A stretch of DNA of 64,000 bases, from the NCBI RefSeq assembly GCF_000314005.1, contig NZ_JH980292.1, positions 2,001,725 through 2,065,724 of the forward strand, written 5' to 3'. The notes beneath the pieces are model-generated. The model worked only from the letters and a program-made list of their open reading frames with translations, was not told the DNA's origin and made no database searches. The position numbers and the translations under genes were made by a program. Shown here piece after piece: positions 8,209 to 17,099 of this stretch (its first letter is position 1; every line of letters begins with the position of its first letter). This stretch comes from Spirulina subsalsa PCC 9445. Its GTDB lineage: Bacteria; Cyanobacteriota; Cyanobacteriia; Cyanobacteriales; Spirulinaceae.

Positions 8209-9936
8209 TTAATATTTCCGTTCCTTGGGTTCAAAACGATTCACCACTACGGGCATATATTCCAAATCAATCCCGGCGGCAGAATAATAACTCAAAGTAT
8301 GCTTGAGAAACTCCCCATCATTGCGTTGAGGATAATCCTCCCGGGAGTGCGCCCCTCGGCTTTCTTGGCGGTGAAAAGCTGAAGTTAAAATCATCTCCCC
8401 GACGACCATTAAATGACCTAATTCTAAAGCCTCAATTAACTCCGTATTCCAGTGAGTTCCTTTATCATCTAGATAAACTTGGGGATATTGGGCTTGGAGT
8501 TCTCGAATGGCCTCTAATCCTTGCGCCATGACCGATTCTGTGCGAAATACGCCGCAATGTTCGGTCATACAATCTTGAAATGCTGAACGTAGCGCGCCGA
8601 TGCGCATTGTCCCCTCTTGATTCAATAAGCCTTGAATGCGCTTTTCCGCTTCTGTAATGTAGAATTGCGCGTCAAAGGTGGGCATTTTGCGCGTCTGGAC
8701 ATATTCGGCAATACTGCGCCCAGTGCGACGGCCATAAACCACACATTCTAAGAGGGAGTTACTGCCCAAACGATTCGCCCCGTGGACAGACACACAAGCA
8801 CATTCTCCAGCCGCGAAAAATCCCTCAACTAGGCGATCGCCACTTCGTCGTACTTGTCCATCCGTATTGACTGGAATTCCCCCCATTGAATAGTGCGCCG
8901 TCGGGCGTACAGGCATGGGTTCATGTACCGCATCCACCCCCACCAAACGATGGGCTTCCTCCCAACAGAAAGGAACCCGACTCATGATTTTTTCCTCCCC
9001 CATGTGCCGTAAGTCCAGATGGACAAAAGGCCCTCCAGGGCTGCCATCGGCATGGATTCCCCGCCCTGCCCGAATTTCTAGGGTAATCGCCCGTGAGGTA
9101 ATATCCCGGGGGGCTAACTCCATCTGGTTGGGGGCATAATTGGCCATAAAGCGATCGCCCTCACTATTGCGTAAATAAGCCCCTTCCCCCCGTACCGCCT
9201 CAGAAATCAACACCCCCACCGGATACAACCCCGTCGGGTGAAACTGCACAAACTCCATATCCTCCAGAGGCAACCCCGCCATTGCACACATGGCTAGACC
9301 GTCCCCCGTCGAAGCAAAATCATTAGACGTAGTGTTAAATACCCGGCCATAGCCCCCCGTCGCAAACATCACCACCTTCGCCCGCACCACCTCCAGATGG
9401 CCGTCCAGAATATGGAACATCACCACCCCTTTCGCCTCATCCTCCTCCAGAATCAGGCGCATCACATACCACTCATCATAAATCTGTACCCCATAGCGGC
9501 GGAGATTGCTAACCAACTCATGTAAAATGGCGTGGCCTGTCTTATCGGCCGCGTAACAAGTCCGTTTGTGGGAATGGCCGCCAAAAGCACGCTGGGCAAT
9601 GTGACCATCGGGCAAGCGGGAAAATAGAACCCCCATGTGTTCTAAATCAATAATCACATCGGGCGCTTCCTTGGTCAGAATCTCCACCGCATCCTGATCC
9701 GCCAGATAATCGGATCCCTTCACCGTATCAAAAGCGTGGGCTTCCCAACTATCCTCGGGATCCACATTATTCAGCGTTGCCGCAATCCCCCCCTGTGCCG
9801 CGACGGAGTGGGAGCGAATGGGGTGGGTTTTTGCCACTAAACCCACATTTAAACGGGGGTTAATTTTTTTAATTTCTAGGGCAGCGCGACAGCCCGCTAA
9901 ACCACCACCCACAATAATTACATCATGTTCTAACAT
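8209..9936 (-). CDS. sdhA: Succinate dehydrogenase / fumarate reductase flavoprotein subunit
   Basis: 575 residues from the ATG at 9936. The N-terminus has the FAD-binding fold VIIVGGGLAGCRAALE, then HSVAAQGG, whose histidine is the usual covalent FAD attachment site in the family. The active-site segment HYSMGGIPVN and the C-terminal HRQESRGAHSREDYP follow. The enzyme oxidises succinate to fumarate and passes electrons into the thylakoid or plasma-membrane quinone pool. No sdhB is adjacent, as is common in cyanobacteria. The start was chosen because the family begins three or four residues before the GxGxxG motif. Confidence 0.93.
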   Translation of the reverse strand: MLEHDVIIVGGGLAGCRAALEIKKINPRLNVGLVAKTHPIRSHSVAAQGGIAATLNNVDPEDSWEAHAFDTVKGSDYLADQDAVEILTKEAPDVIIDLEHMGVLFSRLPDGHIAQRAFGGHSHKRTCYAADKTGHAILHELVSNLRRYGVQIYDEWYVMRLILEEDEAKGVVMFHILDGHLEVVRAKVVMFATGGYGRVFNTTSNDFASTGDGLAMCAMAGLPLEDMEFVQFHPTGLYPVGVLISEAVRGEGAYLRNSEGDRFMANYAPNQMELAPRDITSRAITLEIRAGRGIHADGSPGGPFVHLDLRHMGEEKIMSRVPFCWEEAHRLVGVDAVHEPMPVRPTAHYSMGGIPVNTDGQVRRSGDRLVEGFFAAGECACVSVHGANRLGSNSLLECVVYGRRTGRSIAEYVQTRKMPTFDAQFYITEAEKRIQGLLNQEGTMRIGALRSAFQDCMTEHCGVFRTESVMAQGLEAIRELQAQYPQVYLDDKGTHWNTELIEALELGHLMVVGEMILTSAFHRQESRGAHSREDYPQRNDGEFLKHTLSYYSAAGIDLEYMPVVVNRFEPKERKY

Positions 9937-10034
9937 GGCCAAATTTGTATAAGCGTTCTGAGTTCTATCGTGACCGATGGCTGGAAACAGAAGGCATAAG
10001 TTTGTTAAAGTCTTTAGGTTTGAGGGGGGTTGTT

Positions 10035-10422
10035 TCAGGAACGGCGATCGCGTTGCAGATCCCACATCACCTTCTCAATATACCACTGCTCCGGCCGCCC
10101 GGGTTCTCGCACCTTTGCACTGGTTAGTAATCGTTCCATCGCCCCCTGATCTCCCTGTAGCATGACCAATAATTGTTTATACTTGCCTTTCTGGAGAGAA
10201 GAAGACTGAACCGGGGAGGGAGTCCGTTTGGGTCGAGAACGACGAGGACGAGAGGAACGGCGCGTGGGTCGGGGAGATGCCCTTTTATCTTTTATCTTTT
10301 ATATTGTAGCGCTGTTGATTCCCCTGCCCCATCCAAGGCTGTAGCCAGACGACCCAGATCACCAAACCCATTAACCCAAGGGTGATCCCCAGAATAACCA
10401 CCATTGCCATCATACCACTCAT
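10035..10422 (-). pseudogene. Small membrane protein gene split by a 7-bp repeat frameshift
   Basis: The ATG at 10422 opens a 45-residue frame with a hydrophobic helix (VVILGITLGLMGLVIWVVWL) and stops at 10285. The next frame continues without a stop to 10035 and encodes a basic Arg/Pro/Ser linker and a conserved-looking tail ending EQWYIEKVMWDLQRDRRS. At the junction three copies of ATAAAAG stand in tandem (minus strand, about 10281-10303). Removing one copy joins both parts into a single 126-residue protein. The tail resembles the C-terminus of a small cyanobacterial membrane protein, from memory. It may be a pseudogene, a phase-variable gene or a sequencing artefact. It lies 98 bases upstream of sdhA on the same strand. 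Confidence 0.72.
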
Positions 10423-10554
10423 GACAATTGTTCCCCATCCGGCACTGTTGTAAAACTGTGATTATTTTAACCAAATCTGGGCTATAGTTGAGCGGTGAAT
10501 TGTTGGGTTGCGCGCTTCGCTCCACCCAACCTACAGATAACCTTGAACTTACTT

Positions 10555-11538
10555 TTATCTGATTTTAGTCATAATTGTAGCAGAACAAAACAAGGATGAT
10601 GTAGCGTTATAAATTCGTTGTTCAGCATATTTAAAATAATGGGGATCAATTTCAATGCCGACACTATTTCTCCCCCAGTTTGCGGCTGCCACTATCGTCG
10701 TTCCAGTTCCCATAAAGGGGTCAACAACAGTATCTCCCACAAAACTAAACATTCTAATCAAACGACTTGCTAAGACTTCAGGATAAGGAGCCGGATGATG
10801 GCGAGTCGATTGACCCGGAATTCCAGACCAAATGGATTGAAACCATTGTTGATGATTCTCAGCCGAGATGAGAGAAAGTACACGAGTTTCTAGGGAAGGT
10901 TTTCTATATCCTCCGGGTTTCCGTTCCATTAAAATGTACTCAATATCATTTTTAATTACTCCATTCGGTTCATAGGGTTTGCCTAAAAAACCTTCCCCAT
11001 TGCCAGAGGCTTCATAGTTAGCATTACTAATTTTATGCCAAATAATTGGAGACAGGTTATTAAAACCAATCTGACGGCATTGTTCTTGAATGGCAGAATG
11101 AAGGGGAATTACTGTATGCCTTCCCTTATTTTTGCGCCGAGATAGACACACATCCCCCACCACACAAACTAATCTACCTCCGGGAACTAAGATTCTATAA
11201 CAGTGTTGCCATACTTTATTAAGTTCCTGTAAAAATTCTAGATAATTCTCAATATTGCCAAGTTGGCTTTTATGCTCTCTATAGGGTTTTAATGTCCAAT
11301 AAGGAGGAGAAGTTAGCACTAAATGAACGGATTGATCTTCAATAAAAGATAAGTGGCGTGAATCGGTCTGAAAGAGAGCATGGTTGGTGGGTATTTGTTG
11401 AATTACTGTTTCGATTTGCTGGACAATATATGGATCTTTTGCCAGTCGCGGAATGTCTTTCTGGGAGGTCGTTATATTCTGTAATGTGGGGGGTAATAAT
11501 AACTGTTGATCGTCTATAAAAAACCCATTAGATATCAT
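10555..11538 (-). CDS. Solitary DNA methyltransferase, beta class, SPPY type
   Basis: 327 residues from the ATG at 11538; a TTG 51 bases upstream is possible. Catalytic motif IV appears first as TSPPYW (about residues 76-81). The SAM-binding motif I, DPFMGTGTTIVAAANWG, comes near the C-terminus, giving the beta-class order. SPPY is usual in N4-cytosine methyltransferases, so m4C is likely but N6-adenine is not excluded. No restriction endonuclease gene is adjacent, so it behaves as an orphan or regulatory methylase. Cyanobacteria often carry solitary methylases linked to genome maintenance. The target site cannot be read from the sequence. Confidence 0.82.
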   Translation of the reverse strand: MISNGFFIDDQQLLLPPTLQNITTSQKDIPRLAKDPYIVQQIETVIQQIPTNHALFQTDSRHLSFIEDQSVHLVLTSPPYWTLKPYREHKSQLGNIENYLEFLQELNKVWQHCYRILVPGGRLVCVVGDVCLSRRKNKGRHTVIPLHSAIQEQCRQIGFNNLSPIIWHKISNANYEASGNGEGFLGKPYEPNGVIKNDIEYILMERKPGGYRKPSLETRVLSLISAENHQQWFQSIWSGIPGQSTRHHPAPYPEVLASRLIRMFSFVGDTVVDPFMGTGTTIVAAANWGRNSVGIEIDPHYFKYAEQRIYNATSSLFCSATIMTKIR

Positions 11539-11677
11539 GTTGTTGTATGAATATATTTCTCTATGATAGCGATTCTCAATGAGATGCAAAAAATGACCCG
11601 GTGTAAATTGGTCAATCTAGACGGTGGGAAAAATTTAGGTTTCAGACCCTATGTATAGGGTCTGACTAGAGGCAATA

Positions 11678-12844
11678 TTAACGTCTCCGTTGCTCCTGTT
11701 CCCAGTCCCGACGATACTCACTCATGGGGCTGTTGTCTTCCTCCCAGTCCCAATCGTCGGCCGGGGGTGGGGGGGGCGCATTCCGAGGGCGGGGAGGGGG
11801 CGCAGAGCGAGTTCTCGGAGGAGGGTCAAATTCATCCTCGCGGCGGGGTTCTGGGCGGGGAGGACGGCGTGGGGTTTCTCTGGGTTCACGTTCGGAACGG
11901 GGTGCAGGGGAGCGACGAGGGGAATAGTCTTTCTCTTCCCATTCTGGGGGACGCTGACGGGTGCGGATGGGTTGGGGAGGACGAGGGGGATAGTCTTTCT
12001 CTTCCCATTCTTCGGGGGGACGTTGACGGGTGCGGACGGGTTGGGGAGGACGAGGGGGATAGTCTTTCTCTTCCCATTCTGGGGGACGTTGACGGGTGCG
12101 GACGGGTTGGGGAGGACGAGGGGGATAGTCTTTCTCTTCCCATTCTTCGGGGGGACGTTGACGGGTGCGGACGGGTTGGGGGGAACGTTGGGGAGGACGG
12201 CCACGATTTTGGCGGATATCTTCGCTCATATCCACAAAAAAATCTCGCCGGACACAGGGATATTCTCCCACCCAAAGGTTTTGACTGGGAATATAAATAT
12301 CACTCACTTCTTGAATGCGGCTCAAATCGGGCTGGTTGGACATGACTAAACCTTCCACCCATTGACCGGGTTTGATGAGCTTGTGGGTGCGACGGAGGGG
12401 GGCTTTAACGAAGGTTCGGAATCCGCTAGAATCGCCGATTTCTATGTTGATTCGGCGTTCCCGATTCTCGACTATGACTAAATCTCCCCGTTGATTGAAG
12501 CTTTCGGCCTCGCTGACGACATCATCGGAAATAAACACATCTAAAATCTGACCGCGCCAAAAGCCACTATATTTGAACCGCCGATATTTGCTATTGCGGA
12601 TGCTGGCGAAGTAGACGGGGGACCAGAGCCAATAAAGACCCAGAATAATGGTCAGGAGGAGTTTAAAGCCGCCTAGGTCGCCAAAGACGAGGTAAAGCAA
12701 CCAGATGACGATGACTCCGACGGCGGAAATGAGTAAACGGCCGAGGAAGTTTTGCCAACTGCCCCAAATCGCGGCATATTGCGCTCCTGTTGCGACGGTT
12801 GGCACCAGTTGTTCAAATTTTTCGCGGGTCAGGGGGATGAGCAT
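11678..12844 (-). CDS. Cyanobacterial membrane protein with charged tandem-repeat tail
   Basis: 388 residues. Two hydrophobic segments at about residues 33-55 and 62-82 are followed by a soluble domain (about 90-205) with a well-mixed composition. The C-terminal ~180 residues are Pro, Arg and acidic, containing four copies of a PPQPVRTRQRPPEWEEKDY-like unit. The first 200 residues look like a conserved protein of cyanobacteria of unknown function. The tail is probably disordered and surface-exposed in the cytoplasm. The gene ends just upstream of the methyltransferase and begins 14 bases after dapB, so it may be co-transcribed with dapB. Confidence 0.62.
   Translation of the reverse strand: MLIPLTREKFEQLVPTVATGAQYAAIWGSWQNFLGRLLISAVGVIVIWLLYLVFGDLGGFKLLLTIILGLYWLWSPVYFASIRNSKYRRFKYSGFWRGQILDVFISDDVVSEAESFNQRGDLVIVENRERRINIEIGDSSGFRTFVKAPLRRTHKLIKPGQWVEGLVMSNQPDLSRIQEVSDIYIPSQNLWVGEYPCVRRDFFVDMSEDIRQNRGRPPQRSPQPVRTRQRPPEEWEEKDYPPRPPQPVRTRQRPPEWEEKDYPPRPPQPVRTRQRPPEEWEEKDYPPRPPQPIRTRQRPPEWEEKDYSPRRSPAPRSEREPRETPRRPPRPEPRREDEFDPPPRTRSAPPPRPRNAPPPPPADDWDWEEDNSPMSEYRRDWEQEQRRR
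11915..12190. repeat. In-frame tandem repeat in the membrane-protein tail
   Basis: Four units of 66 or 69 bases alternate: units encoding EEWEEKDY are one codon longer than those encoding EWEEKDY. The array is therefore best described as two copies of a 135-base dimer. Unit-to-unit differences are few, which suggests recent expansion. All units keep the reading frame. Confidence 0.8.
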
Positions 12845-12858
12845 AAGGGGAGGGGAGA

Positions 12859-13686
12859 CTAGAGGATTTTCTCTAAACCGTACACTAAGGATTTTAGTTC
12901 TGTCACCTTGCGGATGGCGAGGAGAACACCGGGCATATAACAGGCGCGATCGCTCGTATCATGACGGAGGGTGTAAACCTGTCCGGGTGAGCCGAATAGA
13001 ACCTCTTGATGAGCGAGAAGGCCAGGTAAACGCACGCTATGGATGCGGATGTTTTCCTCTGCTATACTGCCTCGGGCTCCGGGGAGTTTTTCGCTTTCTT
13101 GGACGCTAGGGGGATTGTAGGTTTTGCCCATTTCGGCGAGCATTTGGGCGGTTTTGATGGCGGTGCCACTGGGGGCATCGGCTTTTTGGTTGTGGTGGAG
13201 TTCGATGATTTCGACGTGATCAAAGTATTTGGAGGCTTGGAGGGCGGCCTGTTGGAGGAGTACCATCCCGATGGAGAAGTTGGGGATGACGAGGGCTCCG
13301 GTGCTGGCTTTTTCGGCAAATTCGCTCAGGTCGTCTAGTTGTTCGGGGGAAAGTCCGGTGGTGCCGACGACGGGACGAACTCCATAGGCGATCGCACTCC
13401 GCACATTTTCATACACACCATCAGGGTGGGTGAAATCCACCATCACCCCTTGCACTTTCTCCTGAGTGGCGAGGACTAACACACTTTGTAAGTCATTGAG
13501 AATGGGAACTTCTAATTCCCCACATCCGGCCACAATTCCCACATCTTGTCCTAACACTTCGGGATTATGATCCACCGCCCCAATCAGCATCATATCCTCT
13601 GCTTGGGCAACAGTTTTCACCACTTCGCGCCCCATCTTGCCTGCGGCACCATTAACAACAACAGGAATTAGTGCTTCGTTTTCCAT
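12859..13686 (-). CDS. dapB: 4-hydroxy-tetrahydrodipicolinate reductase
   Basis: 275 residues from the ATG at 13686. The N-terminal nucleotide-binding motif is [14 protein letters not shown], and the DapB signature appears as [15 protein letters not shown], where the histidine and lysine act in catalysis. The enzyme reduces 4-hydroxytetrahydrodipicolinate with NAD(P)H in the lysine and diaminopimelate pathway, feeding peptidoglycan synthesis. Its upstream gap holds a perfect 8-bp hairpin (GGGCGCAA, loop TGC, TTGCGCCC at 13732-13750) and a heptamer array. Confidence 0.95.
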   Translation of the reverse strand: MENEALIPVVVNGAAGKMGREVVKTVAQAEDMMLIGAVDHNPEVLGQDVGIVAGCGELEVPILNDLQSVLVLATQEKVQGVMVDFTHPDGVYENVRSAIAYGVRPVVGTTGLSPEQLDDLSEFAEKASTGALVIPNFSIGMVLLQQAALQASKYFDHVEIIELHHNQKADAPSGTAIKTAQMLAEMGKTYNPPSVQESEKLPGARGSIAEENIRIHSVRLPGLLAHQEVLFGSPGQVYTLRHDTSDRACYMPGVLLAIRKVTELKSLVYGLEKIL

Positions 13687-13731
13687 AGTTTCTGAATCTC
13701 CAAGAATGATCATTTGGGGGAGTCGGTGTAG

Positions 13732-13750
13732 GGGCGCAATGCTTGCGCCC
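13732..13750. repeat. Small perfect hairpin GGGCGCAA-TGC-TTGCGCCC
   Basis: Eight-base arms with a three-base loop, placed between the dapB start and the heptamer array. There is no T-run on either side, so it is not a classical terminator. It resembles small GC-rich palindromes scattered in cyanobacterial intergenic DNA. Confidence 0.5.
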
Positions 13751-13752
13751 TA

Positions 13753-13873
13753 GGGAATCGGGAGTCGGGAGTCGGGAGTCGGGAGTCGGGAGTCGGGAGT
13801 CGGGAATCGGGAATCGGGAATCGGGAATCGGGAATAGTTAATAATTATCAACTCCCCCTCTCCCCTGCTCCCC
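13753..13873 (+). repeat. Composite repeat element: 12 GGGARTC heptamers plus AT core plus C-rich block
   Basis: Twelve tandem heptamers (GGGAATC or GGGAGTC) are followed by a core reading GTTAATAATTATCAACT and C-rich 8-mers (CTCCCCCT, CTCCCCTG). Bases 13829-13873 occur again, inverted and identical over 45 bp, at 19193-19237. The heptamers resemble the short tandemly repeated repetitive (STRR) class known in cyanobacteria. They also fit the G3N4 pattern of intramolecular G-quadruplexes. Confidence 0.8.
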
Positions 13874-13880
13874 AACCTTG

Positions 13881-14822
13881 CTACTCTGGAACCTGTGATG
13901 ACTCGCTTTCCGGCGACTGAGAAGGATTATTAGCGGCCGCCAGACGTTCCTGAGCGTTGCTCATCACGGCGGCCAAATTTTCCAATAATTCGCCGGGATA
14001 GGCTTCTAAAATCTTAGTAGACAGAGAGATGCGATTTTTATACTCGTCAATCTCCGTAATCACGACCTTGATTTGTTGCCCCACTTGTAAAACCGTGTGG
14101 ATGTCATGAATAGGTAGACCACTGACTTGGCTAATGTGGAGGAGTCCCGTCACCCCTTCTTCTGTCTCCACAAACGCCCCATAGGGCTTGAGACTAACCA
14201 CTTTCCCGGATACTACCCCCCCGGCTTCAACCTGTTTCATGGCTTGGGAACGGGCGGCTTCTCGTTGGGAGAGTACCAGTTTTTTGCTCTCTGGGTCTAC
14301 TTGTAAACAAGTCACGGTCAATTGTTGACCTACTAGGCTGTCTAGGTCTTCTTTTTCCACCAAATGCGATCGCGGAATAAACGCCCGCAGTCCCTTAACT
14401 TCCCCAATCACACCGCCCCGATTCACACCCTTAATCCGTACCTGCAACGATTGCCCAGTGGTCTGCATTTCCACTAAGTCACTCCAAGCTTGTTTCAGAG
14501 CCAACTGACGACGGGAGAGAATCACCTGACCATCGGCATCCTGTTCACGAATAATCACAAACTCCAGTTCTTCATCCATCGGCAGGAGTTCCCGAAGATC
14601 CTCCACTGCTCCTAATGCGGCCTCGTCTTTGGGGACAAAGGCCGACGACTTGCCCCCAATATCAACAAAAACCCCCTCGGTGGTATATTCCAAAGGTCTG
14701 CCGCGCACAACTTGCCCCCGTTGAAAAACATAATCATATTGTTCCTGTTCGAGGGCTTTGGCAAAGTCGTCCATAGAAAAAGCAACGTTAGCTTTAGGAG
14801 GACGGGTGGATTCTGAAGTCAT
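13881..14822 (-). CDS. S1-domain RNA-binding protein (ribosomal protein S1 family)
   Basis: 313 residues from the ATG at 14822. Three S1 (OB-fold) domains are visible: about 30-105 (GQVVRGRPLEYTTEGVFVDIG), 118-185 (LQVRIKGVNRGGVIGEV) and 200-270 (GGVVSGKVVSLKPYGAFVE). The protein ends in a Ser/Glu/Pro tail. Three-domain S1 proteins of about this length serve as ribosomal protein S1 in cyanobacteria and chloroplasts. Some species have a second copy (Nbp1/Rps1b type), so paralogue assignment is uncertain. The stop codon lies eight bases from a composite repeat element. Confidence 0.85.
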   Translation of the reverse strand: MTSESTRPPKANVAFSMDDFAKALEQEQYDYVFQRGQVVRGRPLEYTTEGVFVDIGGKSSAFVPKDEAALGAVEDLRELLPMDEELEFVIIREQDADGQVILSRRQLALKQAWSDLVEMQTTGQSLQVRIKGVNRGGVIGEVKGLRAFIPRSHLVEKEDLDSLVGQQLTVTCLQVDPESKKLVLSQREAARSQAMKQVEAGGVVSGKVVSLKPYGAFVETEEGVTGLLHISQVSGLPIHDIHTVLQVGQQIKVVITEIDEYKNRISLSTKILEAYPGELLENLAAVMSNAQERLAAANNPSQSPESESSQVPE

Positions 14823-14989
14823 AGCAGTGTAAAGGTTAAAAATTAAGGAAGCCTTCCGCCAACAGCCAATAAACGGGTAGCACACCCAAGGGGCTTGGGG
14901 AGTGACTGCTGTGGATAGTCGGCCAGAAGTGAGGACAGATTGCTCTGTTCCATCTGCTCATTTTATAAGGTAACTCGACAAGGGGCAGG

Positions 14990-15724
14990 TTAAAGTGTGG
15001 AGCTAAACAACTGTAACACTTTCTGCCAAGCATCCTGAGCGGCGGCCTTGCGGTAATCGGGGCGCTGGTCACAGAAGAAGCCATGACCTGCCCCAGCATA
15101 GCGGAAAATCTGGTGGGAGATTTGCTGTTTCTGCAATTCGGCCTCAATTTCCTCGACTTGTTCTAGGGGAATTAGGGGATCTTCTTCCCCGAAAAAGGCG
15201 TAGAGGGTGCCTTGAATCTCTGAGGTGCGGCGCAGGGTAGGTTCCCCGCCGCCGGGGGTGAGGGTGGCGATTCCGGCCCCATAAAAGGAGGCGGTGGCGC
15301 GAATTCCGGGCAGGGTGGCGGCGAGGTAGGCCACATGACCACCAAAACAAAAGCCGATACAGCCTACGCCACCGGGTTTGACTTGGGGGAGGCGGTGCAG
15401 ATAATCTAGGGTACTCTGGAGGTCGCTGAGGAGTTCGGAGGCTTTGGTTTGTTCTTTATACTCTCGTCCTTGGGCGAGTCCGTCGGGGGTGTAGCCTACG
15501 GCAAAACCGGGGGCGAGGCGTTGATAAATGGCGGGGGCGATCGCCACATATCCCGCTTGAGCGAAACGTTCGGTCACATCTTTGATATGCTCATTCACCC
15601 CGAAGACTTCTTGAATCACGATTACTGCTGGATAAACCCCCTCACCTTGGGGCGTAGCTAAATAAGCTTCAATGGCGAGGTCGCCGTTTTGAACCAATAC
15701 AGACTGAGTTTGAATAGGGGTCAT
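14990..15724 (-). CDS. Dienelactone hydrolase family protein
   Basis: 244 residues, alpha/beta hydrolase fold. The triad can be placed: Cys in GCIGFCFGGH (about 123), Asp in FFGEEDPLIP (about 176) and His in GAGHGFFCD (about 208). This matches carboxymethylenebutenolidase-like enzymes. Cyanobacterial members act on unknown ester or lactone substrates. It is divergent from the GntR gene, with 73 bases between the two starts. Confidence 0.85.
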   Translation of the reverse strand: MTPIQTQSVLVQNGDLAIEAYLATPQGEGVYPAVIVIQEVFGVNEHIKDVTERFAQAGYVAIAPAIYQRLAPGFAVGYTPDGLAQGREYKEQTKASELLSDLQSTLDYLHRLPQVKPGGVGCIGFCFGGHVAYLAATLPGIRATASFYGAGIATLTPGGGEPTLRRTSEIQGTLYAFFGEEDPLIPLEQVEEIEAELQKQQISHQIFRYAGAGHGFFCDQRPDYRKAAAQDAWQKVLQLFSSTL

Positions 15725-15797
15725 AGGGAAAACTACGGATTACAGTTCACAAGTCTCTCCAATCAGCCTACACTAGATGTAGATTGTTATGGGGTGA

Positions 15798-16799
15798 ATG
15801 GTTAAGATGGCTGGTAAAGTGCAATTCCACATCCAAATAGACGGCGAAATCCCCGCGTCTAAACAATTATTTGACCAGATTCAATTTGCGATCGCCTCCC
15901 GTCAATATCCCCCCGGCCATCGTCTCCCGAGCACCCGACAACTCGCCCAAATCACCGGACTCCACCGCAACACCATCAGCAAAGTCTATCGCCAACTCGA
16001 AGAAACGGGTTTAGTTGAATCCCTCGCTGGCTCCGGGATTTATGTAAAAGCCCAAGGACACGAAGGCGGCACCCGACACAATGCCTCCCCCACTGCCCAA
16101 AATCCCGAAGCTTATAAATTAGTGCAGAAAAGTTTAGATGAACTGCTGTCTCAAGGCTGTAGCCTCTCCGAGGCCCGGGATTTATTCCTCTCAGAAATTG
16201 ACTGGCGCTTACGTTGTAGTGCCAGAGTCTTAGTCACTGTTCCCGCCCGGGATCTCGGTGCCGGAGAATTAATGGTACAAGAAATTGAAAAAGCCCTTAA
16301 TATTCCTGTTCAATTAGTCCCCATGGAGGAATTAAGTAAAATCCTCGAACAAACCCACTCCGGAACTGTCGTCACCAGTCGTTATTTTATCAAACAAGCC
16401 GAAGCCTTAGCCGCCCCCCGTTCTGTACGGGTGATTCCCGTTGATATTTACGATTACAGCAAAGAATTAGACCTAGTGCGCAAACTTCCCCAAGACAGTT
16501 GTTTAGGTTTAGTCAGTCTCAGTGCGGGCATTTTAGGCATTGCTGAGATTTTAGTTCATAGTCTCCGGGGAGAGGATTTATTAGTCATTTCTGCCCAACT
16601 CCAAGACACTTATAAAGTCAATGCCTTAATTCGCAGCGCTCACACCATTGTGTGTGATAAAGCCAGTTATGGGGCGGTCAAACAAGCTATTTTAGATGCC
16701 AGAGATGAGTTAATTCGTCATCCTAATTTAGTCTGTAGTGAAAATTATATTGGGGAAAAATCGATTAATTTATTGAAGCGAGAGTTAGGATTAGGCTGA
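15798..16799 (+). CDS. GntR-family transcriptional regulator
   Basis: 333 residues. The N-terminal winged helix (about 15-85) contains LPSTRQLAQITGLHRNTISK and YRQLEETGLVESLAGSGIYV, the GntR signature. The C-terminal ~240 residues are not an aminotransferase domain; they look like the conserved effector domain of cyanobacterial GntR regulators, a group that includes Synechocystis Sll1961 (photosystem stoichiometry). Orthology with Sll1961 is a guess from memory. The ligand is unknown. A hairpin lies 25 bases after the stop. Confidence 0.8.
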   Translation: MVKMAGKVQFHIQIDGEIPASKQLFDQIQFAIASRQYPPGHRLPSTRQLAQITGLHRNTISKVYRQLEETGLVESLAGSGIYVKAQGHEGGTRHNASPTAQNPEAYKLVQKSLDELLSQGCSLSEARDLFLSEIDWRLRCSARVLVTVPARDLGAGELMVQEIEKALNIPVQLVPMEELSKILEQTHSGTVVTSRYFIKQAEALAAPRSVRVIPVDIYDYSKELDLVRKLPQDSCLGLVSLSAGILGIAEILVHSLRGEDLLVISAQLQDTYKVNALIRSAHTIVCDKASYGAVKQAILDARDELIRHPNLVCSENYIGEKSINLLKRELGLG

Positions 16800-16823
16800 A
16801 CTCCAGTTTAGCTCATCGTCGGG

Positions 16824-16856
16824 AAGCCCCGCACTGTATGAATGTCAGTGTCGGGA
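16824..16856 (+). terminator. Hairpin after the GntR gene, possibly an IS200/IS605-like end
   Basis: GAAGCCCCGCACTG returns as CAGTGTCGGGA with one bulge. It could terminate the GntR transcript, but the GAAGCCCCG start and placement also resemble right ends of IS200/IS605 elements. No T-run follows. The remaining bases to 17099 hold a G-rich stretch (GGAACGGGAAGGAACAGGGGG) related to the composite repeats, and no gene. Confidence 0.4.
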
Positions 16857-17099
16857 TGAAAGACGGTTAATTGAGGGGTTCGATGTTTTGTAAACATACC
16901 CTTGATGCCGGTTTTGGGGGTTTTCTAGAGGTCTTAAAGCACGTAGCCTGGAACTCCGGGTGGAAAACAGGGAACGGGAAGGAACAGGGGGAATTCAGGT
17001 TTTTGCCCTCAATAGAGTGGTCTGAAAGCATCTACGACGCTCTCCCTACCTGCGAGGGCGCAAGGTGGGGAGTGGGTCGCTATTGTTGATAACGGTTTC

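Noticed and set aside
10292-10525. Alternative minus-strand frame over the split small gene
   Set aside because: It crosses the start of the better-supported frame and has no hydrophobic or conserved pattern.
11690-12349. Long open frames opposite the charged-repeat protein
   Set aside because: They arise from the repeat composition of the minus-strand gene, with biased residues in all frames.
13881-14822. Transfer or truncation of ribosomal protein S1
   Set aside because: Three S1 domains are the normal cyanobacterial and plastid form, so the length is expected.
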